A model generated the notes under the pieces. The model was not told the DNA's origin. It ran no database searches and saw only the letters and a list, made by a program, of their open reading frames with translations. A stretch of 64,000 nt of DNA from GAS188 sp963794475 (GTDB taxonomy: Bacteria > Pseudomonadota > Alphaproteobacteria > Rhizobiales > Beijerinckiaceae). The first letter of the stretch is position 1, and each line of letters opens with the position of its first letter. Of the stretch, positions 35,434-44,304 are shown in pieces. A program made the position numbers and the translations under genes. Location of the stretch: contig CAWCDW010000002.1 in the NCBI GenBank assembly GCA_963794475.1, forward strand, positions 930,001 to 994,000. Direction: 5' to 3'.

Positions 35434-37035
35434 TCAGCCGAGCAGCGTCGACAGGGCCTCGCGCACCTTGAGGCTGCGCGCCGTGGCGCGTTCGGGGGGC
35501 GCGATCCAGCCGGCGACTAGGCGCGCGGCTTCGGCAGGCCGTCGAAACCCTTTCGCGGCAAGCTCCTTTGTGGTGAAGCTCGCGCCGGCGGAAGGCGTCG
35601 CGGCCTCACGACCGCCGAAGGCTTTCTGCGCCTCGTGCCGCACTTGCGAGGTGCGCGCCGCGAACTCCTTCTCGAAAGCCGAAGCGCTCGCAAATCCGGA
35701 CCAGCGCGCGAAATTCTCGAGATCGGCGCCCTCTCGCGGCAGGATCTGCGTCTGCTCATCGTTGCACATCTGCAGCCGGTGCTCGATCATGCGCAAGAAG
35801 AGATAAGCTTTCGAAAGCCTCTTGCGCGCCTCCTTCGGAAGGCGTCCTGCCTCCGCGAGCGCCTTAAGCATTGGGAGCGTGCGCGCCCCGCGAAGCCGCG
35901 CGTCTCGGCCGCCGAAGACGAGCTGCAGCGCTTGCGTTGCGAGCTCGCATTCGCGAATGCCGCCGGGACCGAGCTTGACGTTGCGTCCGCTGATCGCCTC
36001 GTCATCGCCGTGCACGGCGCGCACATCGCGCCACAGGCCGCGCAGCGCCGCGATGGCCTGAAAATCGAGATGGCGGCGCCAAACGAAAGGGGCGAGCTCG
36101 CGGAGAAAACGCTCGCCCATCTCCAGATCGCCAGCGACCGGGCGGGCCTTGATGAAGGCCGCGCGCTCCCAGTTTTGCCCAACCGTTTCGTAATATTGAT
36201 AAGCGGCGGAGAGCGGCATCGAAGGCGGCGTCGAGGAAGGATCCGGACGCAGCCTGAGATCCACGCGCAGCACGTAATCATCATCCGTACGCGATTGCAG
36301 AAGGCGCACCACCCGTTGTGTCAAACGCGCGAAGAGGGCGTCGGGCTCGATGCCCTCGGCTATGCTTGCGGTTGCCGGATCGTGCAGCGCGATGAGATCG
36401 ATGTCGCTCGAATAATTCAGCTCTCGCGCGCCGTGCTTGCCCATGGCAATGAGGACGAAACGCGAGCCTTTCCCGGGATGGTTGGGATCCGGCAGAACAA
36501 GGCGACCGGCGCGGTGGGCGTCGCGCAGCACGTGCTCGGCGGCGAGCGCGACCGCGGCATCCGCAAAACGCGTCAAGGCTTCGGTCACCTCATCGAGGCC
36601 CCAGATGCCGCCGAGATCGGCAAGGGCGACGAGAAGCGCCGTGCGCTGGCGCGCGTTGCGCAGCGCCGGCATGATCGCTGCGTCATCCGCGGCGAGCGCG
36701 GCGGCGCGCGTCATATCCTCGATCAAGCTCTGGAGATGACGCTCCGGCGACTCGGCAAGGGCGGCGAGAAGCCAATCGGGATGCGTTCCCGCGATGCGTG
36801 AGAGGAAGGGTGAGTAATCGAGGATCGCGGTGATGAGCCGCAAGGCCTTCGGCGTCGGCTGCAAAAGGCTTGCAAGCCGCGCGCGCAAATCATCATCCTC
36901 GACGGCCTCGATGAACGGCCCCGCCACGTCCTTTCGCCGGCCGGGCCGTGGCCGGGGAGCCGCCACGATGCGCGCGATCAATGACTGAGGCGAGGGCTTC
37001 GGCTCGTGCGGCGCGCCGCCGCCCGTCATCCTCAC
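35434..37035 (-). CDS. glnE: GlnE N-terminal half (adenylyl-removing domain), ends at a frameshift
   Basis: A 533-residue frame carrying the first nucleotidyltransferase domain of GlnE, including LIAMGKHGARELNYSSDIDLIALHDP and LRVDLRLRPDPSSTPPSMPLSAAYQYYE. In the intact bifunctional enzyme this half removes AMP from glutamine synthetase on nitrogen limitation. It stops at EALSTLLG-TGA (35434-35436). Removal of one G of the GGC just before the stop would join it to the other half and give the normal ~980 residues. GTG 37035 overlaps the stop of the upstream kinase gene (GTGA), so glnE is coupled to the two-component system. Confidence 0.85.
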   Translation of the reverse strand: MRMTGGGAPHEPKPSPQSLIARIVAAPRPRPGRRKDVAGPFIEAVEDDDLRARLASLLQPTPKALRLITAILDYSPFLSRIAGTHPDWLLAALAESPERHLQSLIEDMTRAAALAADDAAIMPALRNARQRTALLVALADLGGIWGLDEVTEALTRFADAAVALAAEHVLRDAHRAGRLVLPDPNHPGKGSRFVLIAMGKHGARELNYSSDIDLIALHDPATASIAEGIEPDALFARLTQRVVRLLQSRTDDDYVLRVDLRLRPDPSSTPPSMPLSAAYQYYETVGQNWERAAFIKARPVAGDLEMGERFLRELAPFVWRRHLDFQAIAALRGLWRDVRAVHGDDEAISGRNVKLGPGGIRECELATQALQLVFGGRDARLRGARTLPMLKALAEAGRLPKEARKRLSKAYLFLRMIEHRLQMCNDEQTQILPREGADLENFARWSGFASASAFEKEFAARTSQVRHEAQKAFGGREAATPSAGASFTTKELAAKGFRRPAEAARLVAGWIAPPERATARSLKVREALSTLLG

Positions 37036-38450
37036 GTCGCCGCGCCCGCGAAAGGTGGTGGAAACGACAAGGTAGCGCGCAAGCCCGGATGGTTGTCCTC
37101 GAGCTTCAACGAACCGCCATGCAGGCGCATGACCGCATTGGCGAGGCTCAAGCCGAGACCGAAGCCCGGTCGCGTCCTGCTGCCTTCGAGGCGCACAAAG
37201 CGCTCGAGCACGCGCTCGCGATCCGCCTCCGGTATGCCCGGCCCGTGGTCGGCGACCGTGACCTCGGCCGTGCCGTCGCCATTGGCGCGCGCCAAGACCT
37301 GGACCGCGGCCACGGCACCCGACGCGGTGGATTCGTCACCCCTTGCGTATTTCAAGGCATTGTCCACGAGATTGGCGAGCGCCTGACCGGCGAGCTCGCG
37401 ATTGCCGTGGGCCTCGAGGCTCCCGGGCGCCTCGACCGACAGGGAAACGCCGGCTTCCTCGGCGAGAGGCTCGTAAAGCTCGACGACCGAGCGCGCGATC
37501 TCGGCCGCGTCAAAACGGGCCATGTTCTCGGCCACGCGCCCGCCTTCCGCTCGCGCGATCATCAAAAGAGCGTTGAAGACGCTGATCAGCTTGTCGCTCT
37601 CCTCGATCGTGCGCTCGAGCGCCTGGCGATATTGCTGCGGGCCCTTTGCCACGCGCAGCGCTTCCTCGGCGCCGTTGCGCAAGCGGGTCAAGGGCGTCTT
37701 GAGGTCATGGGCGATGTTGTCGGAAACCTCCTTGAGGCCTGACAAGAGATCGCCGATCCGGTCGAGCATGGCGTTGAGCGAGGCGGCAAGCCGGTCGAGC
37801 TCGTCATTCGAGCCTTGCAGCGGCAGCCGCGTGCTGAGCGCGCCCGCCATGATGGCGTTGGCGCTCTCCGTCATCGAATCGATGCGCGCCAGCACCCGAC
37901 GGGCCACGAAGAAGCCCCCGACGAGGCCGAAGGCCGTGAGCATCGCGAGCGCCAGCAGGAAGGCGCGCTTCACGGCCTCGCCGAGGCTATTGAGCTCGCC
38001 GAGGTCGCGCCCGACCACGAGGCGGAATCCGCCTGGCAGCAGGAAGACGCGCACATAGGCATGATGCGTCACGTCATCGGGGTCGTCGAGCCGCTCGTAG
38101 GGCGTGTCGGGATTCTCGCCCGCGGAAGTGAGCACGCTCGTCGGCAGGCGGGCCACATTCCCGGCAAGCGCCTCGCCCACGAAAGTCGTGACGAGATAGA
38201 GCGAGGAACCCGGCCGGCGCGTACGTTGCTCGACGGTGGCGACAAGGCGCCGGATGCCGCCGCCGCGGAACTGATCGATGAGGCCGTTGACTTCCGCGTC
38301 CACGGTTTCGCGCATGCCTTGCTCGACGAGGTGGCGTCCGTTCCACGCCACATAGCCGAGCACCCCCGCCGAGATCACCGCGAAGACGAGAGCGTAGGCG
38401 AGTGTCAGCCGGAAGGCCGTGGTGCGGACGAGCTTACCGAGCGCCGTCAC
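37032..38450 (-). CDS. Sensor histidine kinase of a two-component system
   Basis: A 472-residue kinase. TM1 starts at about residue 13 (FRLTLAYALVFAVISAGVLGYVA), followed by a ~130-residue periplasmic domain. TM2 reads AFLLALAMLTAFGLVGGFFVA. The HAMP domain is followed by HisKA with DNIAHDLKTPLTRLRN and a complete HATPase (NLVDNALKYA, DHGPGI, GFGLGLSLA). The arrangement resembles OmpR-type partner kinases such as QseC/PhoQ. It overlaps its response regulator by 17 nt and glnE by 4 nt. The stimulus is unknown. Confidence 0.92.
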   Translation of the reverse strand: MTALGKLVRTTAFRLTLAYALVFAVISAGVLGYVAWNGRHLVEQGMRETVDAEVNGLIDQFRGGGIRRLVATVEQRTRRPGSSLYLVTTFVGEALAGNVARLPTSVLTSAGENPDTPYERLDDPDDVTHHAYVRVFLLPGGFRLVVGRDLGELNSLGEAVKRAFLLALAMLTAFGLVGGFFVARRVLARIDSMTESANAIMAGALSTRLPLQGSNDELDRLAASLNAMLDRIGDLLSGLKEVSDNIAHDLKTPLTRLRNGAEEALRVAKGPQQYRQALERTIEESDKLISVFNALLMIARAEGGRVAENMARFDAAEIARSVVELYEPLAEEAGVSLSVEAPGSLEAHGNRELAGQALANLVDNALKYARGDESTASGAVAAVQVLARANGDGTAEVTVADHGPGIPEADRERVLERFVRLEGSRTRPGFGLGLSLANAVMRLHGGSLKLEDNHPGLRATLSFPPPFAGAAT

Positions 38451-39120
38451 GGATCACATACCCGGCTCCGCGCACCGTCTGGAGCAAAGGGCGATCGAAG
38501 CCCTTGTCGATCTTGCCCCGCAGCCGCGACACATGCACGTCGATGACATTGGTCTGCGGATCGAAATGATAGTCCCACACATTCTCGAGAAGCATGGTGC
38601 GCGTCACCACCTGGCCGGCGTGACGCATCATATATTCGAGCAGGCGGAACTCGCGGGGCTGCAAATCGAGCGTCTGGCCGGCCCTGGTGACGCGCCGCGA
38701 CAGGCGGTCGAGCTCGAGATCGCCGACCTGATAGACCGTCTCTTCGCGCGCCGGTCCGCTGCCGCGGCGGCGCGCCAGCACCTCGATGCGGGCCAGGAGC
38801 TCCGAGAAGGCGTAAGGCTTGGTGAGGTAGTCATCGCCTCCGGCCCGCAGGCCCTTCACCCGGTCATCGACCTGGCCGAGCGCCGAAAGGAAGAGCACCG
38901 GCGTCTGGACATCCTGCTCGCGAAGCGAACGCACGAGCGACAAGCCGTCGAGCTTCGGCAGCATGCGATCCACGATCAGCACATCGTAGCTGCCTTCGCG
39001 CGCGAGCGCGTAACCATCGAGCCCGTCAAATGCCTGATCGACGACATGCCCCTCCTCCCGCAAGGCCTTCTGGACGTAAGCCGCGGCGTCGCGATCATCT
39101 TCGACAACGAGAATCTTCAT
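38434..39120 (-). CDS. OmpR/PhoB-family response regulator
   Basis: A 228-residue regulator. The receiver domain has acidic EDD near the start, the phosphoacceptor in VLIVDRMLPKLDG and Lys in YLTKPYAFSE. A winged helix follows (LQPREFRLLEYMMRHAGQVVTRTMLLENVW; RLRGKIDKGFDRPLLQTVRGAGYVI). ATG 39120 (MKILVVEDD) is the natural start. Downstream on the strand are its kinase and glnE; upstream are degP and its terminator. Confidence 0.94.
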   Translation of the reverse strand: MKILVVEDDRDAAAYVQKALREEGHVVDQAFDGLDGYALAREGSYDVLIVDRMLPKLDGLSLVRSLREQDVQTPVLFLSALGQVDDRVKGLRAGGDDYLTKPYAFSELLARIEVLARRRGSGPAREETVYQVGDLELDRLSRRVTRAGQTLDLQPREFRLLEYMMRHAGQVVTRTMLLENVWDYHFDPQTNVIDVHVSRLRGKIDKGFDRPLLQTVRGAGYVIRDGAR

Positions 39121-39209
39121 GGCTCGACGCAAAATAAGGCCGATTGCTCGATTCACAAGAGTTGAAACTCCCGCCGCTCGCGGGATATCGCCCCTTCCGA
39201 AAAAGCAAC

Positions 39210-39234
39210 GGCGGGCTGGGAGACCCAGCCCGCC
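39210..39234 (-). terminator. Intrinsic terminator downstream of degP
   Basis: GGCGGGCTGGG (39210-39220), loop AGA, CCCAGCCCGCC (39224-39234) forms a perfect 11-bp stem. Read on the minus strand it is followed by CGTTGC and TTTTT. It lies 72 nt past the degP stop and separates degP from the two-component genes. Confidence 0.7.
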
Positions 39235-39305
39235 GCGCGTTCGGACGACCCAGCCGTCGCGGGGGCGACGGGATGCACCGGCCGGGGTCCGAATTCGGGA
39301 CGCCT

Positions 39306-40865
39306 TCAGCCGGTGAAGGGCACGGCGACGTAGTGGCTGTTGCCGTCGCGCTCGACCTGCAGCAAGACGGCCTTTCGGCCTTCATGCTTCGCTTCCGCGA
39401 CCGCCTTCTTCACGTCTTCGGGCGTCGAGACGCTCTTGCCGGCGGCGTTCGTGATCACGTCGCCAGGCTGCAATCCCTTATCGGCCGCGGGGCTGTCGGG
39501 ATCGACCTGCGTGATCGCCACACCCGACCCCTTCCCGACCGTGCTGGCCGGAGCGAGCGTCAGGCCGAGCTTCGAGCCTGCGCTCATCGATTCATCGCTC
39601 GAGGCGACGGTTGCGACCTTCTCGTTCGGGTATTTGGCGATCGCGATCTCCATCGCTTTCGAGCTGCCGTCGCGCCAGACCGAAAGCGTCGCGTTGTCGC
39701 CGGGCTTCAAGGCCGCGATGTCGCGCGACAATTCCCGCGCGTCACCGATGTTCTGCCCATTCACCGACAAGATCACGTCACCCGACTTCAAGCCCGCTTT
39801 GCTGGCCGGCCCCTCCTTGGCGAGGCCCGCGACGAGCGCGCCTTTCGCGTCCTTCAGCCCAAGACCGTCGGCGATGTCGCCGGTCACCGGCTGGATCTGA
39901 ACGCCGATGTAGCCGCGCGTCACCGAGCCCGTCTCCTTCAGCTGATCGACGACCGATTCCACGGTTTGCGAAGGAATGGCGAAAGCGATGCCGACGCTGC
40001 CGCCCGACGGCGAGTAGATCGCGGTGTTCACGCCGACGACGTTCCCCGAGAGATCGAAGGTAGGCCCGCCGGAATTGCCGCGATTCACCGGGGCGTCGAT
40101 CTGCAGGAAGTCGTCATAGGGGCCAGCCCCAATATCGCGGCCGCGAGCCGAGACGATGCCGGCCGTGACCGTGCCGCCGAGGCCGAAGGGGTTGCCGACC
40201 GCGAGCACCCAATCGCCGATGCGCGGCGAGGCCGTCGCGAGCTTGACGAAGGGGAAGTCGCTGCGGCCATCGACCTTGATGAGCGCCACGTCGGTCTTCG
40301 GGTCAGTGCCGATCACCTTGGCGGTGAAGGCCTTTCCGTCATCCGTGGTGACGCTGACGGTCTTGGCGTGGTCCACGACGTGGTTGTTCGTGACGGCGTA
40401 TCCGTCGGCGGAGATGAAGAAGCCTGACCCCAGCGCCTCGCCGAAGCGCTTGGGCGCCTGGCCGCCGCCCGGGGTTCCGTTTTGGCCGAAAGGCCCGAAC
40501 AGGCGATTGAGCGGATGGTTCGGCGGGAGGTTGGGGAAAGGCAGTTCGTCGTCGCTGCCGCCCTTGTTGCCGCCGAATGCCATCGGCTGGGCGTCTTGCT
40601 CGACGAGCTTCACTTTGACAGAAATGACGGCCGGCTTCACCTTCTGCACAAGGTCGGCAAAGGAAACCGGGGCGAGCGCCGCCGGGGAGCCGATCGCCGA
40701 GCCTTGGAGGGGAGCTTGCGTCGTTTCCGCATGAGCGGGCAGGCTCGGCACGGCAAAGCCGGACTCGAAGCCCGCGAAAGCCATCAACGCCACGGCAGCG
40801 ACCCCCGAGACGAGCGACAGCCGCCGTCGACGTGAAGCGACTGGGACGGTGCTATGCGTATCCAT
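39306..40865 (-). CDS. degP: DegP/HtrA-type periplasmic serine endoprotease (Do family)
   Basis: A 519-residue protease-chaperone. The signal sequence lies in residues 1-46 (ending AHAETT). The trypsin-like domain has the triad His162 (NNHVVDH), Asp192 (KTDVALIKV) and Ser265 (NRGNSGG). Two PDZ domains follow (GYIGVQIQPVTGDIADGLG and LGLTLAPASTVGKGSGVAITQV). It degrades or refolds misfolded envelope proteins. It lies between the cyc operon and a two-component pair, an order common in Hyphomicrobiales. A 276-bp gap upstream should hold its promoter. Confidence 0.95.
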   Translation of the reverse strand: MDTHSTVPVASRRRRLSLVSGVAAVALMAFAGFESGFAVPSLPAHAETTQAPLQGSAIGSPAALAPVSFADLVQKVKPAVISVKVKLVEQDAQPMAFGGNKGGSDDELPFPNLPPNHPLNRLFGPFGQNGTPGGGQAPKRFGEALGSGFFISADGYAVTNNHVVDHAKTVSVTTDDGKAFTAKVIGTDPKTDVALIKVDGRSDFPFVKLATASPRIGDWVLAVGNPFGLGGTVTAGIVSARGRDIGAGPYDDFLQIDAPVNRGNSGGPTFDLSGNVVGVNTAIYSPSGGSVGIAFAIPSQTVESVVDQLKETGSVTRGYIGVQIQPVTGDIADGLGLKDAKGALVAGLAKEGPASKAGLKSGDVILSVNGQNIGDARELSRDIAALKPGDNATLSVWRDGSSKAMEIAIAKYPNEKVATVASSDESMSAGSKLGLTLAPASTVGKGSGVAITQVDPDSPAADKGLQPGDVITNAAGKSVSTPEDVKKAVAEAKHEGRKAVLLQVERDGNSHYVAVPFTG

Positions 40866-41141
40866 GATTCGAACTCCTTCTGACCTTCGATACCGTTGGT
40901 TTTGACCCCGGTACCCGACGGGTCTGTTGCATCAAGGATATGGTGCCGACCCACTTGCGCGCGCCTGTCCGATCGATGAAATCTTTGTAATTGGCGAGAA
41001 CAACGTTTTGACACCTTGGCTTCACGACAAAGAAGGCCACGCTGTCCGTGAGGCGAAGATGGCGTTGTGCGATCCGGAACGGTTCCGTCGGTTTCTGGAC
41101 GCGCCCGAAGCCGCGGCCGGCCCGCGCGACGGGGACCGGAT

Positions 41142-41663
41142 CTATTCGAGGTGCAGATTTTCCAGCCGGGCTCTTTCGGCGTCGCTGAGCGGAGCCTCGA
41201 GCGCGATCGATCCGCGGCGCCTTCTCGCGAACGCGATCATGGCCGCGCCCGCGGCCAGCACCAGGAAGGGGCCGAGCCAGAGGAGATAAGTCTCCTTGCC
41301 GAAGCTTGGCTTCAGCAGCACGAACTCGCCGTAGCGGGCGGTCAGGAATTCACGAATCTCGGCGTCCGTCCGCCCGGCCTTGACCTGCTCGCGAATGAGA
41401 ACCCGAAGGTCATGCGCGAGCTCCGCATTCGATTCGTCAATCGATTCATTCTGGCAGACGAGGCAGCGAAATTGCGCCGACAGGCTTCGCGCACGGGCCT
41501 CGAGCCTGGGATCGGCGAGCATTTCATTGGCTTCGACGGCAAGGGCGGGTCGGCAAGCCCAAGGAAGGCCCGGCATCGCGGCCGCCAAAAGACAAATGAG
41601 CACAAGCGTGCGCTTCGCGAGACCGCGAGAAGTTAAAGGCGAGGCGCGCAAAAAAGTTTGCAT
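41142..41663 (-). CDS. cycL: Cytochrome c-type biogenesis protein CcmH/CycL
   Basis: A 173-residue membrane-anchored thioredox protein of the cytochrome c maturation system I. The FRCLVCQNESIDESNAELA segment holds the CxxC pair that reduces the apocytochrome haem-binding cysteines. It is preceded by a signal peptide and followed by a single C-terminal helix (YLLWLGPFLVLAAGAAMIAFARRRR). It is the last gene of the cyc cluster, 18 nt after cycK. Confidence 0.95.
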   Translation of the reverse strand: MQTFLRASPLTSRGLAKRTLVLICLLAAAMPGLPWACRPALAVEANEMLADPRLEARARSLSAQFRCLVCQNESIDESNAELAHDLRVLIREQVKAGRTDAEIREFLTARYGEFVLLKPSFGKETYLLWLGPFLVLAAGAAMIAFARRRRGSIALEAPLSDAERARLENLHLE

Positions 41664-41681
41664 CGAAGCCGGGCGAACCGG

Positions 41682-43685
41682 TTACTCGGCCGGTGCTGCC
41701 GACGGCATCACGGCAACGATCCTCGATCTCGCCGCGACGCCGAGCCGCAAGCGCCGATCGGAAAGCGACAAGGCGCCGCCGAGCGCCATCACCACCGCGC
41801 CGAGCCAGATGAAAAGCACGAGCGGTTTCCAATAAAGGCGCACGCCGACGCGACCATCGGGCTCGCTTTCGCCGAGCGATGCGTAGATCTGGCCAAATCC
41901 CGTCGTCATCAAACCGACTTGCGTGGTCGGCGTGCCGCGCACCGTATAGATGCGCTTCGTCGAGACCACCTCGCCTAAGGGCACACCGGCATCGGCGATC
42001 GAGAAATCCGCCGCGGTCTCGCGATAATTGGGGCCTTGTCGGGGCGCAAGGCCTGTGAGCGTCAACGTATACCCGCCGACATCGCGCGCCTCGCCGACAC
42101 GCATCATGGTGATCGTCTCGGCATGCCAGGCCGTTGCCGCGATGCCGATCACGGTAAGGCCAAGGCCCGCATGGGCCAGCGCCGATCCAAAGGCCTGGCG
42201 CGGCAAGCCGGAAGCGCGCTTGAGCGCGAGCCTTGCCGACGCAAGGCTCAAGGCGGCGTCCGCCGGAAGCGAGCGCGTCACGATCTCTGTGATCGAGCCG
42301 AGGATCAGGAAGGCGCCGAGCCCCGCGCCGAGGGGCGCGACCACCGGGCCGCCCCCATGCGCGATGCGCAAGGCGACCGCGACGAGGAGGGCAAGGCCGA
42401 GCGCCGTGAGCAAGCGTTGCGCTGTGCCGAGAAGATCGCCCCTCTTCCAGGCAAGCGATTGGCCAAAGGGAAGCGCCAGCAAGAGCGGGGCGAGAAGCGG
42501 CACCACGGTCGCGTTGAAATAGGGCGGGCCGACCGAAATCTTGTCGGAGGTCAAGGCTTCGAGCGCCAACGGGTACAGCGTGCCGATGAGCACGGCCGCG
42601 GCCGCCGAGGCGAGGAGCAGATTGTTCAGCACCAGCGCGCCCTCGCGCGAGATGGGCGCGAACAGGCCGCCAGGCTTGAGCTCGCCCGCCCGCAAGGCGA
42701 AGAGCGTCAGCGCGCCGCCGATGAAGAAGGTCAGGATGGCGAGAATGAAGATGCCGCGCGTGGGGTCCGAGGCGAAGGCATGCACCGAGGTCAAGACCCC
42801 CGAACGCACGAGGAAAGTGCCGAGGAGCGAAAGCGAGAAGGTGAGAATGGCGAGGAGCACCGTCCAGACTTTCAGCGCATCGCGCTTCTCCATCACCAAG
42901 GTCGAATGCACGAGCGCGGTCCCCGCGAGCCACGGCATGAGCGAGGCGTTCTCGACCGGGTCCCAGAACCAGAAGCCGCCCCAGCCGAGCACGTAATAAG
43001 CCCAGTAGGACCCCATGGCGATGCCGACCGTGAGGAAGCTCCAGGCGGCGAGCGTCCAAGGCCGCACGAAACGCGCAAAGCTCGTGTCGATCCTTTTTTC
43101 GATGAGCGCCGCGACCGCGAAGGCGAAGGCGACCGAGAAGCCGACATAGCCCAGATAGAGAAGCGGCGGATGGATCGCGAGCCCGATGTCTTGCAGCACC
43201 GGGTTGAGATCCTGCCCCTCGGCAGGTGCGGGATCGAGCCTCAGAAAGGGGTTCGAGGTGAAGACGATGAAGGCGAGGAATGCCGCCGCGATCAGGCCTT
43301 GCACGGAAAGCACGCGCGCGTGCAAACGCGCCGGCAAGCCGTCCCCGAGAAGCGCGACGAGCGCGCCGAAGATCGCCAGGATCAGCGCCCAAAGCAGCAT
43401 GGAGCCTTCGTGATTTCCCCAGACCCCCGTCACCTTGAAAATCAGGGGGACGGTGGAATGCGAATTCTCCGCGACGGTGGCAACCGAGAAGTCCGAGACC
43501 ACATAGGCTGTTGTGAGCATCGCGAAGGCGATCACGACGAAGCTCGACATGGCGAGCATGAGTGGGCGCGTGAGCGCCATCATCTGGCGGTCGTTGCTCG
43601 CGCTCCAGGCGAGTGGCGATGACGTGAGCAGGATCGCCATGGCAAGCGCGAGGAGGAGGGCGAAGAAGCCGGTTTCGGCGATCAT
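41682..43685 (-). CDS. cycK: Haem lyase CcmF/CycK
   Basis: A 667-residue polytopic membrane protein. It carries the haem-handling WWD-type segment GWGGFWFWDPVENASLMPWLAGTALVHS and the conserved GVWGNHEGSMLLWALILA and LYLGYVGFSVAFAFAVAALIE histidine regions. It ligates haem from CcmE to the apocytochrome with CcmH and CcmI. The length matches the family. Confidence 0.96.
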   Translation of the reverse strand: MIAETGFFALLLALAMAILLTSSPLAWSASNDRQMMALTRPLMLAMSSFVVIAFAMLTTAYVVSDFSVATVAENSHSTVPLIFKVTGVWGNHEGSMLLWALILAIFGALVALLGDGLPARLHARVLSVQGLIAAAFLAFIVFTSNPFLRLDPAPAEGQDLNPVLQDIGLAIHPPLLYLGYVGFSVAFAFAVAALIEKRIDTSFARFVRPWTLAAWSFLTVGIAMGSYWAYYVLGWGGFWFWDPVENASLMPWLAGTALVHSTLVMEKRDALKVWTVLLAILTFSLSLLGTFLVRSGVLTSVHAFASDPTRGIFILAILTFFIGGALTLFALRAGELKPGGLFAPISREGALVLNNLLLASAAAAVLIGTLYPLALEALTSDKISVGPPYFNATVVPLLAPLLLALPFGQSLAWKRGDLLGTAQRLLTALGLALLVAVALRIAHGGGPVVAPLGAGLGAFLILGSITEIVTRSLPADAALSLASARLALKRASGLPRQAFGSALAHAGLGLTVIGIAATAWHAETITMMRVGEARDVGGYTLTLTGLAPRQGPNYRETAADFSIADAGVPLGEVVSTKRIYTVRGTPTTQVGLMTTGFGQIYASLGESEPDGRVGVRLYWKPLVLFIWLGAVVMALGGALSLSDRRLRLGVAARSRIVAVMPSAAPAE

Positions 43686-43818
43686 GAGCGGATACCTACA
43701 CGAAGGAACACGGGAACGGAATTAGCACTCGCGTTCGGCTCCCTCCTTTTCGCACGTTCTTCCCCGCAAAAACCTTTGCATTTTCGCAATCTCCGCCGGG
43801 GCACCTCGAGCTGGAAAT

Positions 43819-44304
43819 CTATTTCGACGCCGGCGCGCCATCGCCGCGCCACAGGCCTTGGCGCTTCAAGGCCTCGACGGCTTCGCGGGGCATGTAACGC
43901 TCGTCATGCTTTGCCAGCACATTGTCCGCCTCGAGCGAAAGATCGGCGCTGAGCACGCCTTCCGCCACCACGCCCTGCCCTTCGCGGAAGAGATCGGGCA
44001 CAATGCCGTGGTAGGAAACCTTCACCTCCTTGGCCGTGTCGGTGATGATAAAGGCGATGCGATCGCCCGAACGCGTCACGCTGCCCTCCTTGACGAGACC
44101 GCCGATGCGCACACGCGCCCCGGGAGCAACGACACCGTCCACGACTTCGCTCGGCGTGTGAAAGAAGGCGATGCTTCCCGAAAGCGCGTAGAGCGCAAGG
44201 CCGACCGCAAGGCCAAGCATGGCGAGCGCGACCGCGATCAGCGCGAAACGCCGGCGCCGGCGTGAGAGGCGTCGGCGCTTGCCGATCTCGACGGCGACGC
44301 TCAT
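43819..44304 (-). CDS. cycJ: Cytochrome c maturation haem chaperone CcmE/CycJ
   Basis: A 161-residue membrane-anchored OB-fold protein. A basic N-terminus (KRRRLSRRRRRF) precedes one helix. The domain reads GARVRIGGLVKEGSV, AFIITDTAKEVKVSYHGIVPDLFREGQGVVAEG and VLAKHDERYMP, where His in AKHDERY binds haem covalently. ATG 44304 overlaps the cycH stop (ATGA), so an in-frame extension upstream was rejected. A 133-nt gap separates it from cycK. Confidence 0.95.
   Translation of the reverse strand: MSVAVEIGKRRRLSRRRRRFALIAVALAMLGLAVGLALYALSGSIAFFHTPSEVVDGVVAPGARVRIGGLVKEGSVTRSGDRIAFIITDTAKEVKVSYHGIVPDLFREGQGVVAEGVLSADLSLEADNVLAKHDERYMPREAVEALKRQGLWRGDGAPASK

Noticed and set aside
35430..35445. 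Programmed +1 frameshift in glnE like that of prfB
   Set aside because: The TGAC context fits, but the preceding GGC cannot re-pair well after a shift and there is no Shine-Dalgarno stimulator at the right distance. An extra base is the simpler explanation.
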